NCBI RefSeq assembly: GCF_014695915.1
Contig: NZ_JACJPF010000036.1
Coordinates: 62,001 to 126,000 of the forward strand
Source of the DNA: Trichocoleus sp. FACHB-40
Lineage (GTDB): Bacteria; Cyanobacteriota; Cyanobacteriia; Cyanobacteriales; FACHB-T130
Direction: 5' to 3'
Length of the DNA: 64,000 nt
Shown here: one piece after another, positions 44,099-51,916 of the stretch
How positions within the stretch are numbered: position 1 is the stretch's first letter
Layout: every line of letters begins with the position of its first letter
Program-made: the position numbers and the translations under genes
Notes under the pieces: generated by a model
Told to the model about the DNA's origin: nothing
The model's input: the letters and a program-made list of their open reading frames with translations, nothing else
The model's database searches: none

Positions 44099-44521
44099 TT
44101 ATCTCAACTGCTCCAGTAACAATGCACGATAACCTGCTTGAAGAAAATGCTTATCAGCCGTCACGGCATCTGTTAAACCCTGCTCGTGCATCACAACAAA
44201 TGAAATGCAGTCAGTAAGACCCCATGTTTTATCGGGACGAGCTTCGTAAAGCTCTAAGGCACGGGTTAAAAGTTGCGTGTCCACAGTGACAACGCGGATA
44301 TTTACTGTGTGGTAGCACTGTTGAATAAACCGAACAGCTGCGTCGCGGTTAACTGCACTTAGAGCATTACCAACTTCTGTCAGCACTGCCTCAGTTACCC
44401 ATACCTCAGTAGCAGCTCGTACACGCGGCAGCAAGGCTATAGCTTGAGCATGGTACTGATCGCGGCGGTTGAGCAAAGCTTGGATAAAAACTGTATCTAG
44501 CAATAGTCGCTCACCACTCAT
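44099..44521 (-). CDS. PIN-domain ribonuclease toxin (VapC-like)
   Basis: A 140-residue PIN domain. The acidic residues are in place: Asp in LLLDTVFIQALL (residue 8), Glu in AVLTEVGNALS, Asp in KTWGLTDCISFVVM and Asp in AVTADKHFLQAGY. Such proteins cut RNA and are held inactive by a cognate antitoxin. Its ATG overlaps the antitoxin stop by 4 bases (ATGA). Length and motifs are intact, so the toxin is probably active. Confidence 0.9.
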   Translation of the reverse strand: MSGERLLLDTVFIQALLNRRDQYHAQAIALLPRVRAATEVWVTEAVLTEVGNALSAVNRDAAVRFIQQCYHTVNIRVVTVDTQLLTRALELYEARPDKTWGLTDCISFVVMHEQGLTDAVTADKHFLQAGYRALLLEQLR

Positions 44522-44763
44522 AGAGTAGTTTCTGGCTGACGTTTCGGAGTATTGTACAAATAATGGTCATGCTCACTAGCCCAGTCTGAGGGTGCTTCAA
44601 CTGTTCCAGAGAAAGCCTCTAGCACATCCCAGGCATCGCCAGGGGTAACGGTTACAGCCTCCGTCTCAATGGTGATAACGTAGCGTTTGTTAGGTTCCAA
44701 GTCTAGCTGTGCATCTGGGCGTAGAATATGACCGTCAAATACAGCCGTCAATTTTTGGCTCAT
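44518..44763 (-). CDS. Antitoxin partner of the PIN toxin (AF2212/DUF104-like)
   Basis: I start at ATG 44763 (SQKLTAVFDGHILRPDAQLD), preceded by GGAGAG; an in-frame ATG at 44778 would add five residues. The 81-residue product begins with the AF2212/DUF104 antitoxin pattern: a short beta-strand region that may bind DNA (AVFDGHILRPDAQLDLEPNK; RYVITIE), followed by a flexible acidic C-terminal half (WASEHDHYLYNTP) that would block the toxin. Order antitoxin-toxin and 4-base overlap are standard. Confidence 0.8.
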   Translation of the reverse strand: MSQKLTAVFDGHILRPDAQLDLEPNKRYVITIETEAVTVTPGDAWDVLEAFSGTVEAPSDWASEHDHYLYNTPKRQPETTL

Positions 44764-44980
44764 CGCCACACTCTCCATAAATGGGCAAACAAAATTTATC
44801 TTAAGACGACTCTGTCGCGATCGCTATGTTGAACTAAGACAGGAATCGTGACGATGACTTTAGTTATGAATGCAAGAAGTCTAATGAATGTAGGAGCCTT
44901 GCGGCAGAAAATTTATCGCAGTCACCAAGAGATACAAGCCGCAATGCTGTACTTTGCACCGCTTTTGCTAACGCCCCTAC

Positions 44981-47185
44981 TTACTCACACCTCGGATGCA
45001 GCCCACCTTGATCGCAGATAAAGCGAATTTGTTTAGTTTCTAAATTTTTAACTTTGGAAAAATCAACGCCCTTGACACGAGCCGATGACGCTGCTGGCGG
45101 TAATTCTTGAATAAATTGATCTGACTGGCGCGGTTTTACATCGGCAAAAGTTGCCCCTTGAAAATCTGCCCCTTCTAAATTAGCGCCGCGCAAATCTGCG
45201 GCGCTGAGGTTGGCGTTGCGAAACTTGGCATTTTGCAGTTGAGCCTCGCTTAAATTTGCTCTCGTCAATTTAGTTGAGCTGAGGTCGGCATTTTGGAGAT
45301 TTGCATTACGCAATTGAGCCTCTGTCATATCTGCTCCTTGCCAGTTTGATTGAGTAAGTAGGGCAAAATCGAACTTAGTACCGACGGCTCTCACCTTTCC
45401 CAGACGCGCACCAGAGAGATTTGACTGGGTAAGGTTAGCATCACCTAAATCTGCTCCTGTCAGGCTGGCATTTTCTAAGACGGCTTGACGCAAATCTGCT
45501 TCTATCAGCTTGGCGCTGCTGAGGTTTGCTCCCACCAGGTGAGCATTAGATAAATTTGCGCGGTTTAGGGTGGCGCGGATCAGGTTGGTGCGATTCAGGG
45601 GGACTTGGCTCAAAAAAGCGTCCGTTAAGTTAGCTTCTTTTAAGTCAGCACCGCTTAAGTCGGCAATCCAATCATCAAATGTGCCAAGTCGCCCGTCTTC
45701 ACCAGCACCGAAGAAGCGGCTACCGCGTAAACTGGCACCTGTGAGGTTTGCCCCTTTGAACTGTATCCTCGATAAATCAGTTTTGTCCAGAACTAGGGTG
45801 AATGGGGCAGGTTCTGTGGTTACTTTATCGAGGTTGGTGCGGCTGAGGTCAGTATTCTGGATTTGAGTAGTATAGATGCTGATAATTTTCGCGATCGCTC
45901 TTTTGGTTGCTCCCAGTCGTCTTGCAATTAACTGTCGTTCTTCTAATGCACTACCTCGCAGCAGCGCTTCGTCTTTTTGCAACGACAGATTCAAGCGTTG
46001 CAAGTATGGTAAAGCTTTCGGCCCCACGCTCACCAAAGCTTGCTGACTCGTGTCAATCAACCTCGGAGCAACTTCCTGACCGAGTAAATCTACTAAGAAA
46101 GGAACAGCACGGGAATCCTCAAGCCTTGCCAGCGCTAAGATTGCACTGCGTCGTTCCTCTATTTGGTAGGGGTAACTTTGGCTCAACTGATTCACCAGCG
46201 CCAAAAACACCTTGTTATTCTGTTGTTTAGCGTCGCGCCAGTTTGCCTGATTTTGAATATATATCTGAGTGCCAACAAAGGTTCCCAGGATAGCAATCAT
46301 GGTGGAGACGGCGGCAATCAGCAGCATCGTGCCGGGGTGTTGGCGCATCCAGTACCACAGATTTAGCTTGCGCCCTCTGGAACCTGAAGATAAAACGATG
46401 GTGGTGACTTTTTCGTGACGTTGGTCGTCTGCCTCACTCCAACTACTTTGCACCTCCAGCGTGACTGGCTTTTTGGTTCGCAGAGGTATTCCCCGGTCAG
46501 CTTCTGGGTAGGGTGTAAAAGTTGCGCTATCGATAACAAAGGTTCCGGCGATTCTGTCGTGCAGGGTGCGGCGTTCTGGATCAAAAAGCGCGATCGCATT
46601 CTCCCCCAACCACATCAACGCCCCCAAACCCAGCAAAATCCCTAAATCGGGAAAAGCGCCGCTGTAGCGCCAGATTAAATAAGCCGTCGTAAAGGGTAAT
46701 CCCCACCTACCTAAGCCTTCCCGCCACACAGCGCGGATTAATCCCGGCGAGTTGCCAGACTCCGTTACCACTTGTACGCCTAAAGACCGCTTGGGGGAAG
46801 TTTGACCCTTTTTCCCCAATAAGTACAGTTGCCGCCCTACCACGAGGACAGGAGCCGCCAATGCCGCGCACCACAACAAATTTGTGAGTGGGGGAACTTG
46901 CTGGTTTGTTTCTCGGCGGGGAACCGCTAAAGTTTGGGCGATCGCATCCTTGGTATTCGCCAGCACTGGGTTTAGGGGAACAGTTTCCGTAGCGGTGCAA
47001 GGCCATGTCCCGGTACACGACTTGGCTACAAGCCCGATGCTGTAAGGAACTAAGGCACTAGCAACAACTAGAGAAATTTCCACGATGCTAGCAGCGCCAC
47101 GTCGTAGACCTAGTGGCAATTGGTGCAGCTGTATTCGCCACGCTGGGCTTTTCCGATTCGAGGCTTTTTTTACTTGGGTAGCCAT
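44981..47185 (-). CDS. RDD-domain membrane protein with pentapeptide repeats
   Basis: A 734-residue protein (from ATG 47185). The N-terminal ~220 residues form an RDD-type domain with membrane helices (RRGAASIVEISLVVASALVP; LWCAALAAPVLVVGRQLYLL) and GVQVVTESGNSPGLIRAVWR. A further membrane helix is at ~285-310 (MLLIAAVSTMIAILGTFVG). A helical HEAT-like region (~325-410, ILALARLEDSRAVPFLVDLL) precedes about 40 pentapeptide repeats of the A(D/N)Lxx type from ~450 to 690 (LTGASLRGSRFF, LSGADLKEANLT). The C-terminus has IRFICDQGGLHPRCE. Role unknown; a membrane scaffold is likely. Confidence 0.85.
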   Translation of the reverse strand: MATQVKKASNRKSPAWRIQLHQLPLGLRRGAASIVEISLVVASALVPYSIGLVAKSCTGTWPCTATETVPLNPVLANTKDAIAQTLAVPRRETNQQVPPLTNLLWCAALAAPVLVVGRQLYLLGKKGQTSPKRSLGVQVVTESGNSPGLIRAVWREGLGRWGLPFTTAYLIWRYSGAFPDLGILLGLGALMWLGENAIALFDPERRTLHDRIAGTFVIDSATFTPYPEADRGIPLRTKKPVTLEVQSSWSEADDQRHEKVTTIVLSSGSRGRKLNLWYWMRQHPGTMLLIAAVSTMIAILGTFVGTQIYIQNQANWRDAKQQNNKVFLALVNQLSQSYPYQIEERRSAILALARLEDSRAVPFLVDLLGQEVAPRLIDTSQQALVSVGPKALPYLQRLNLSLQKDEALLRGSALEERQLIARRLGATKRAIAKIISIYTTQIQNTDLSRTNLDKVTTEPAPFTLVLDKTDLSRIQFKGANLTGASLRGSRFFGAGEDGRLGTFDDWIADLSGADLKEANLTDAFLSQVPLNRTNLIRATLNRANLSNAHLVGANLSSAKLIEADLRQAVLENASLTGADLGDANLTQSNLSGARLGKVRAVGTKFDFALLTQSNWQGADMTEAQLRNANLQNADLSSTKLTRANLSEAQLQNAKFRNANLSAADLRGANLEGADFQGATFADVKPRQSDQFIQELPPAASSARVKGVDFSKVKNLETKQIRFICDQGGLHPRCE

Positions 47186-47213
47186 GCAAGCATTCCACAA
47201 CGGCGCTGACTAA

Positions 47214-47248
47214 AGACTAGAGACGGTGAAGCGTAGCGTCTCTAGTCT
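47214..47248. repeat. Short palindrome AGACTAGAGAC
   Basis: AGACTAGAGAC (47214-47224) pairs with GTCTCTAGTCT (47238-47248). It directly precedes a MITE-like element and lies upstream of the RDD/pentapeptide gene. Confidence 0.55.
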
Positions 47249-47250
47249 AA

Positions 47251-47426
47251 GAGGATGTCCCAGAAGTGTCAAAAGTTAGTTCGATCCCCCCCAGCCCCTG
47301 TGAAGAGAGCGCCGATGCGCTAGAGAAAAGGGGGGAGAATCAAGTCTTAGTTCCCCCTTTTTAAGGGGGATGCAAGGGGGATCTCCACCCTCTAAGCGTC
47401 TCGATTATGACTTTTGAGACATCCTC
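47251..47426. mobile_element. 176-bp MITE-like element with TAA flanks
   Basis: Terminal inverted repeats GAGGATGTC (47251-47259) and GACATCCTC (47418-47426), with further inner complementarity (GTCAAAAGT against ACTTTTGA), are flanked by TAA on both sides (47248-47250, 47427-47429), consistent with a 3-bp target duplication. The interior carries CCCCCTTTTTAAGGGGGA and no gene. Confidence 0.7.
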
Positions 47427-47433
47427 TAAGGGT

Positions 47434-47781
47434 TTATTCTGCGGACTTGGGGGCAATGAAAAATTTGTACACCAAGTACACTATCCCTGCCAATATTCCC
47501 AGACTGATCAAGGATGCAGTCAGGTACAAAACGCTTCTGAGGATGGCAAAACCAACTACAGCCGCTACTGCGATCGCCAATATTTTACCAACACCAGGCA
47601 GCCCGTTAAACCAGTTAGTGACTCTGTTCAACAGAGATTTGACTGTAGGATATTCCTTAGTCGTGATCTGGATAGGTTGTCCCGCCTCGGTTTCCACCGT
47701 TGGCGAGGATGGTACTTGCTCGATTTCGGCTTCTAGTTGTTGAATTTTACGCTCTAAGTCTTGATTTTCTTGAGGATTCAT
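47434..47781 (-). CDS. Small two-helix membrane protein (CAAD-like topology)
   Basis: A 115-residue protein with a short N-terminal coiled coil (NQDLERKIQQLEAEIEQV), a linker (TVKSLLNRVTNWFNGLPGVG) and two closely spaced membrane helices (ILAIAVAAVVGFAILRSVLY; SLISLGILAGIVYLVYKFF). The layout resembles small thylakoid proteins with a two-helix hairpin, but no family name is certain. The 370-base region to the next plus-strand gene contains no other gene, only a heptamer element. Confidence 0.65.
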   Translation of the reverse strand: MNPQENQDLERKIQQLEAEIEQVPSSPTVETEAGQPIQITTKEYPTVKSLLNRVTNWFNGLPGVGKILAIAVAAVVGFAILRSVLYLTASLISLGILAGIVYLVYKFFIAPKSAE

Positions 47782-47903
47782 CTTTGGTTTTTATACTCGC
47801 TTACAAAACAGACACATTGGCACTTAGCTATGCCTTTATGTTTGCGATCTTAACCAAGGTTTGTTTCCAAAACACTAGGACTAGAAAAAATAACAGTTTC
47901 TTT

Positions 47904-48050
47904 GAATTGGGAATTGGGAATTGGGGATTGGGGATTGGGGATTGGGGATTGGGGAAGAGGCAAAAGTCTTACCTAGTCCCTAGTTCCTAGTTCCTAGTCC
48001 CCAGCCCCCAGTCCCCAGTCGCCAGTTCCCAGCACCCAGTCCCCAGCCCC
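47904..48050. repeat. Bipartite heptamer element (copy D)
   Basis: GGGAATT/GGGGATT units (47904-47953), centre GAAGAGGCAAAAGTCTTACC, then TAGTTCC, CCCCAGC and CCCCAGT units to 48050. It lies between two divergent genes and must be near both promoters. Confidence 0.85.
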
Positions 48051-48151
48051 AGACAGTGACACTTGAGAAATAGGAACATATCCATAACACATTTAGCTTC
48101 TAATGTAGGAAGCTGATAGTATAAATGCCCTTAAAAAGGCAAGGGGATGAC

Positions 48152-48592
48152 ATGATGAAGACACTTTCTCAGTTGATGGTTGTTCCCACGACCTTGGCTT
48201 TGATTTTGGCGGGTGCTGGTGTGGCTCATAGTGATGCCCCAGTGATAGAAATTACGCCGAAATTGCAGCGCGATCCGCTTCAGATGAGCGGTACATCTGG
48301 CGGGCAAAAAAACAGCAATTGCGGTTATATTTCCCAGACACCGAATCAAGTGGTTAGGGTAACGGCAGACAAAATCGACTATTTGCGCCTGGGCGTACAA
48401 AGCACCACTGGTGAGCCTACGTTGCTGATTGATGGCCCAGGAGGACGCTTCTGCGTGTTGGCAGATAAAGCTTCTGGAGACAATCCAGAAATTTCCGGAG
48501 TTTGGCTGCGCGGTAATTACTCGGTCTATGTAGGCGATCGCACTGGCGGCAAGCATCCTTATACCTTATATATCACGCAACAAAACAAGTAA
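48152..48592 (+). CDS. Small secreted protein, unknown
   Basis: The ATG at 48152 has AAGGGG 7 nt upstream; an ATG nine codons earlier is less likely. The 146-residue product has a signal peptide (LMVVPTTLALILAGAGVAHS) and a beta-rich mature part with two cysteines (NSNCGYI and GGRFCVL). Phrases such as YLRLGVQSTTGEPTLLIDGP and RGNYSVYVGDRTGGKHPYTL resemble pre-peptidase C-terminal (PPC)-like domains. It is probably periplasmic. It ends at a strong bidirectional hairpin. Confidence 0.75.
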   Translation: MMKTLSQLMVVPTTLALILAGAGVAHSDAPVIEITPKLQRDPLQMSGTSGGQKNSNCGYISQTPNQVVRVTADKIDYLRLGVQSTTGEPTLLIDGPGGRFCVLADKASGDNPEISGVWLRGNYSVYVGDRTGGKHPYTLYITQQNK

Positions 48593-48601
48593 ATAGCTTA
48601 T

Positions 48602-48660
48602 GCCAAAAGTTAATGGCTAATGGCTAATTGTTCAAGAGCCATTAGCCATTAACTTTTGGC
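48602..48660. terminator. 24-bp perfect heptamer hairpin between convergent genes
   Basis: GCCAAAAGTTAATGGCTAAT-GGCT (48602-48625) and its exact complement (48637-48660) flank an 11-nt loop. The stem contains tandem TAATGGC heptamers. It is placed to terminate both convergent genes. Confidence 0.85.
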
Positions 48661-48664
48661 TTTT

Positions 48665-49045
48665 TCAGTCTTCTAGCTGTTTAGCTAATACCTCAACCGC
48701 TTCGACATCAATAGTTCCGGGAGGTGTCAAGCGGTTAAAATGTCCCTGTTCTATCTTGAGTGGTTCGTTGCAGTTGGGGCATCGACACTCAGTTCGATTC
48801 AAAGCGCGGAATTCATAGTTACAGACGGGACACTCGTCACCAACTAAGTTGCGCTGCAACCACCAGCGAAAACCGAGGAAGGCGATCGCAGGCGTGATGA
48901 GGATTAACCCAATCAGAATCATAAACGACTTAACTAACCAGCCCAGCCCAATCGACCCCAGCAACCAAATAATCAGCAGAAGGGTAAGCCAAGAGCCGAC
49001 GCCAGAAAGCTTGAACTGAAAGGTATTGGTGCTGTTCTGGTTCAC
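48665..49045 (-). CDS. Membrane protein with C-terminal zinc ribbons
   Basis: GTG 49045 is preferred as start because GGAG lies 8 nt upstream and a coherent protein begins there (NQNSTNTFQFKLSGVGSWLT); a longer frame from ATG 49132 exists. The 126-residue product has two membrane helices (TLLLIIWLLGSIGLGWLV; FMILIGLILITPAIAFLGF) and then a double CxxC site, CPVCNYEF and CRCPNCNEP, forming one zinc ribbon. A short acidic tail ends it (DVEAVEVLAKQLED). Function unknown. Confidence 0.75.
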   Translation of the reverse strand: MNQNSTNTFQFKLSGVGSWLTLLLIIWLLGSIGLGWLVKSFMILIGLILITPAIAFLGFRWWLQRNLVGDECPVCNYEFRALNRTECRCPNCNEPLKIEQGHFNRLTPPGTIDVEAVEVLAKQLED

Positions 49046-49191
49046 GGCAGTCTCCAATGAAAGCTTGCGTTGTATGGAATAGTTCCATCGTAGTTCAGAT
49101 TCAATTGTCTCTGTTAACACAAGCCAGTGCAATAAGTGATCGCCGCCTGATGTCAGTTCGGTAGGATGCGATCGCGTTGTTTAATTACGCC

Positions 49192-49305
49192 TATAGCAGT
49201 TTTAAACCAGTTGTGAAAAATTTTTTCGTTTTTAGCGCTCTCGTCAGGAGAGCCAGTCGCTCTCCTGATAGTCCCACACTTTACAAAGGAAAGAGGATTG
49301 CTATA
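49192..49305. mobile_element. MITE-like element related to the one at 38044
   Basis: TATAGCA at 49192-49198 and TGCTATA at 49299-49305 mark the ends; the right end AGGATTGCTATAT is identical to the right end of the 38044-38143 element. The interior differs: it has TCAGGAGAGC (49244-49253) pairing with GCTCTCCTGA (49259-49268). It ends 5 bases from the mscS stop codon. Confidence 0.5.
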
Positions 49306-49310
49306 TCTAA

Positions 49311-50333
49311 TTATTCTCCTTTCCTCATATAAATTTCTCTACTAGGGAATGGAATTGTTATTTCTTCTTGCTGATAGCGGCGATGTAATCTTTTAATAAA
49401 TTTATGTTTAGCAACTCGCTGATCCAAAAATTCATTTACCCTGAGAAATACCGTAAAGTTTATACTATGATCTCCAAAGTTTTGATAAAGTAAAAACGGC
49501 TCAAATCCAGTAATATCTGGCGCATTTTCTTGCATAACCTCCTTAGCCACCTCGATAGTTACTTTTTCAACGTGTTCCAAGTCGCTATCGTAACTGACAC
49601 CTACCGGAACGTTCAAAGTAATTTCTTTCGCTGGCAAATGATAGTTAGTAAAAATAGCCGAAGCCAGCTTGCTGTTTGGTACAATAACTACATTGTTAGG
49701 CAGTTCTTTAATAACTGTATTTCGCCAAGTGATATCTACTATATAACCCTCTTGCCCAGTTTCAATTTTTACATAATCGCCAGTCCTCACTTGTCCAGAA
49801 ATAATCAGATATAAACCTGAAAACAAATTTGACAGAGTATCCTGAAACGCCAAAGCTACAGCTAAACCACCGATTCCTAAAGTAGCCAGAATTGGTGTAA
49901 TAGAAATATTTAGAGTTTGCAGTATCGTCAGTATCCCGAAAACAAAAACGATAATCCTCGCTAAATTAGAAAGTAATGATGCTGAAATTCCTTGGATTCT
50001 TTGAGCTAATAAATTAACAAAGCCAGCCGCAAGTCTAGCTAAGACTATCGTCACTGAATAAAGAAATAGGACAGTCAGAAACTTTTGCAGGATATCAGAA
50101 ATTTTGTCGGAAATAATGCCATTTAGCTGAAGGCTAATAACAGCACCATAAAATCCGGCAATGATAAACCAGATTTTAGTTATGCCCCGCAGGGAATAAA
50201 AAAATAGATCGTTTCCTGGCAATCGAGTTTTAGCGGCAAATCTTTTCAGATTGTCGAGGAAAAATTTCTCAAAAATCCCCCCAGAGATTAATCCGACTAA
50301 AATTAATCCTAGGGGGACAATCCATTGCATCAT
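49311..50333 (-). CDS. MscS-family mechanosensitive ion channel
   Basis: A 340-residue membrane protein. Four hydrophobic segments occupy residues 1-~175, the last being the pore helix (TPILATLGIGGLAVALAFQD). The diagnostic MscS beta domain follows: LFSGLYLIISGQVRTGDYVK, GYIVDITWRNTVIKELPNNV, VIVPNSKLASAIFTNY. The C-terminal alpha/beta part ends RRYQQEEITIPFPSREIYMR. Such channels release osmolytes on hypo-osmotic shock. The gene is 41 bases downstream of the 50375-50896 gene. Confidence 0.92.
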   Translation of the reverse strand: MMQWIVPLGLILVGLISGGIFEKFFLDNLKRFAAKTRLPGNDLFFYSLRGITKIWFIIAGFYGAVISLQLNGIISDKISDILQKFLTVLFLYSVTIVLARLAAGFVNLLAQRIQGISASLLSNLARIIVFVFGILTILQTLNISITPILATLGIGGLAVALAFQDTLSNLFSGLYLIISGQVRTGDYVKIETGQEGYIVDITWRNTVIKELPNNVVIVPNSKLASAIFTNYHLPAKEITLNVPVGVSYDSDLEHVEKVTIEVAKEVMQENAPDITGFEPFLLYQNFGDHSINFTVFLRVNEFLDQRVAKHKFIKRLHRRYQQEEITIPFPSREIYMRKGE

Positions 50334-50374
50334 TTTGAGTAAATCCTAATTAATTAACAAACGCGATCGCATCT

Positions 50375-50896
50375 CTACAAGGTTAAGATATTTGCCTTAA
50401 GTTGGTTAAGATTTTCTGGACTTAGAGTGACTTTCACTTCTACCTGCTGTTGAGTATCGCGTAAGGTAAGGATTTGGTTTTCGCCAGCAGCAGTAACTTG
50501 CATCTGGGGATTTTTCAATTCCATCTTTTGATAGATGATTTCTGGTATTCCAACCCTAATCACAAGTTCTTTTTGGGATTGCGGATAGATATAGATTTGC
50601 TGACGCTGGTTATCTAATTCGAGTTTTCGAGGCGTGGTACTGCGTTCTCTATCTTCATCGGCTTTGTGCCAATAGAGAGTAATACCGCGAATTTCAGGTG
50701 TTTTTAGCTGAAATACTTCATCAAAGCGTTGGGTTTCCCAATCCAGTTCGATGACATCACCGCTTTGGGGAATAATTCGCTGTCTCCAAGCAATTTTTTT
50801 ATCCGCGAGGCTTGCCCACCATTCACGGATGGTAGCAAAGTTATTAGCATTATCGGGGTTGTTGCTGCCTTGTTGCCAGACGATTTTTGGTTGCAT
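50375..50896 (-). CDS. Conserved-looking protein of unknown function, upstream of mscS
   Basis: A 173-residue soluble protein. The N-terminal third contains FATIREWWASLADKKIAWRQ and IIPQSGDVIELDWETQRFDE; the rest is strand-rich (IRGITLYWHKADEDRERSTT; KELVIRVGIPEIIYQKMELK; QILTLRDTQQQVEVKVTLSP). No signal peptide or membrane segment. Family not recognised. Close spacing to mscS suggests one transcript. Confidence 0.6.
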   Translation of the reverse strand: MQPKIVWQQGSNNPDNANNFATIREWWASLADKKIAWRQRIIPQSGDVIELDWETQRFDEVFQLKTPEIRGITLYWHKADEDRERSTTPRKLELDNQRQQIYIYPQSQKELVIRVGIPEIIYQKMELKNPQMQVTAAGENQILTLRDTQQQVEVKVTLSPENLNQLKANILTL

Positions 50897-51025
50897 AACC
50901 GCTTACTGATTTCTCTTCTCTTTATTACAGTTTAAACCGAAGGTTCCCGCCCCGAACTCACTTGCAAAGAATTTGTAACTCACGTTTTGTAAATAAAGGA
51001 AGATTAATTAAAACAGGATAATATT

Positions 51026-51290
51026 ATGCAGCTAGACATTCGTAAATGGACAGTTGAAGAATATCATCGCATGGCAAAAGAAAAACTATATTCTGTTGCT
51101 GAAATTGCTGATTATTGGGTTTTAGATGTAAAGAATCGCTAGTTGCGCGGGTTTCAACCAAGTGCTAATGGTTATGAAAACGAGATGTTACTAGGGAAGA
51201 TGCCAGTATTTCGCCGCTGATGTTTTCTGCTTGTAATGTGGCAATCTCGGCGTACTACAAATATTTTAGTTCTAGCGATCGCATCCTCTG
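51026..51290 (+). pseudogene. Remnant of a Uma2-family (DUF820) endonuclease gene
   Basis: The start ATG at 51026 encodes QLDIRKWTVEEYHRMAKEKL, the usual Uma2 N-terminus (WTVEEYHRM) joined directly to what is normally a C-terminal part (LYSVAEIADYWVLDVKNR), so the centre with the catalytic residues is deleted. A TAG stops the frame at 51140-51142. Further homologous pieces continue in other frames (NGYENEMLLG; DASISPLMFSACNVAIS near 51198-51250). At least one large deletion, one stop and one frameshift make it non-functional. Confidence 0.65.
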
Positions 51291-51601
51291 GCTAAGTTTG
51301 GGTAAGCGCGATCGCTTATTCCTTGATTCGCCCAGCCTAAAATTGGGTAAATGCCGTGGTGGTAATGCTAAGCAGGATTTAGCGATCGCTTATAAGATAA
51401 TTTCGGCGTTTGTTTGGCGGTTCCCATCGTTGGGTTGCAAGTACCTGACCAGAAGCGATTAAAACGAACCGCAGAGGAAAGAGAGAATATCCCAATGGAA
51501 GCACAATATGCAGAGGTGTACTGGGGGCGAGGAAATAAACGATAGGATGCTGGGGTTCTAGGTGCGATCGCTTAAACAAACTTTATTGCGCCAAACCACC
51601 T
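51291..51601. other. Decayed strip without intact genes
   Basis: Between the two remnants I see only repeat fragments, including ACCGCAGAGGAAAGAGAGA (51469-51487), related to the tail repeat of the GT4 gene, and several HIP1 octamers. Confidence 0.4.
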
Positions 51602-51778
51602 CCAACCTCGCTAAGAAATCTTAGCGCACCCATCCCCCCAGATCAACTGAAAAATATTGCTCAATACACTTTCAATTCTGATAATATGCCACAAGCGGCT
51701 AAAGAAGAATTAGAAAAGGCGACAGGTCAAAAAAAATGGCTTCAGCGTCTATTACCTTTTCTAGGAGGATCTTTGTAG
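51602..51778 (+). pseudogene. C-terminal remnant of an unidentified gene
   Basis: One frame reads PTSLRNLSAPIPPDQLKNIA and continues QYTFNSDNMPQAAKEELEKA, then TGQKKWLQRLLPFLGGSL before TAG 51776-51778. It has normal protein composition but no start codon or upstream part. The stop lies inside a 28-bp palindrome, suggesting the gene was cut by repeat insertion. Confidence 0.4.
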
Positions 51779-51802
51779 AGACGTTGTATACAACGTCTCT
51801 AC
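51775..51802. repeat. 28-bp perfect palindrome (GTAGAGACGTTGTA family)
   Basis: GTAGAGACGTTGTA (51775-51788) is followed directly by its complement TACAACGTCTCTAC (51789-51802) with no loop. Palindromes of this type are dispersed in cyanobacterial genomes. Confidence 0.75.
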
Positions 51803-51916
51803 ACAAACAAAACCTACTCACGCAGGTTTCATCAGACGCTATATATTAATTCTAAGTCCGCGCAGTCCGACGAAAGTTTGTATAGCCGCGATTTCAATCG
51901 CCAGGTATTTTGGCAT

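Noticed and set aside
44854-45021. 55-codon plus-strand frame between the toxin pair and the RDD gene
   Set aside because: It overlaps the end of the RDD/pentapeptide gene and has no ribosome site or family resemblance.
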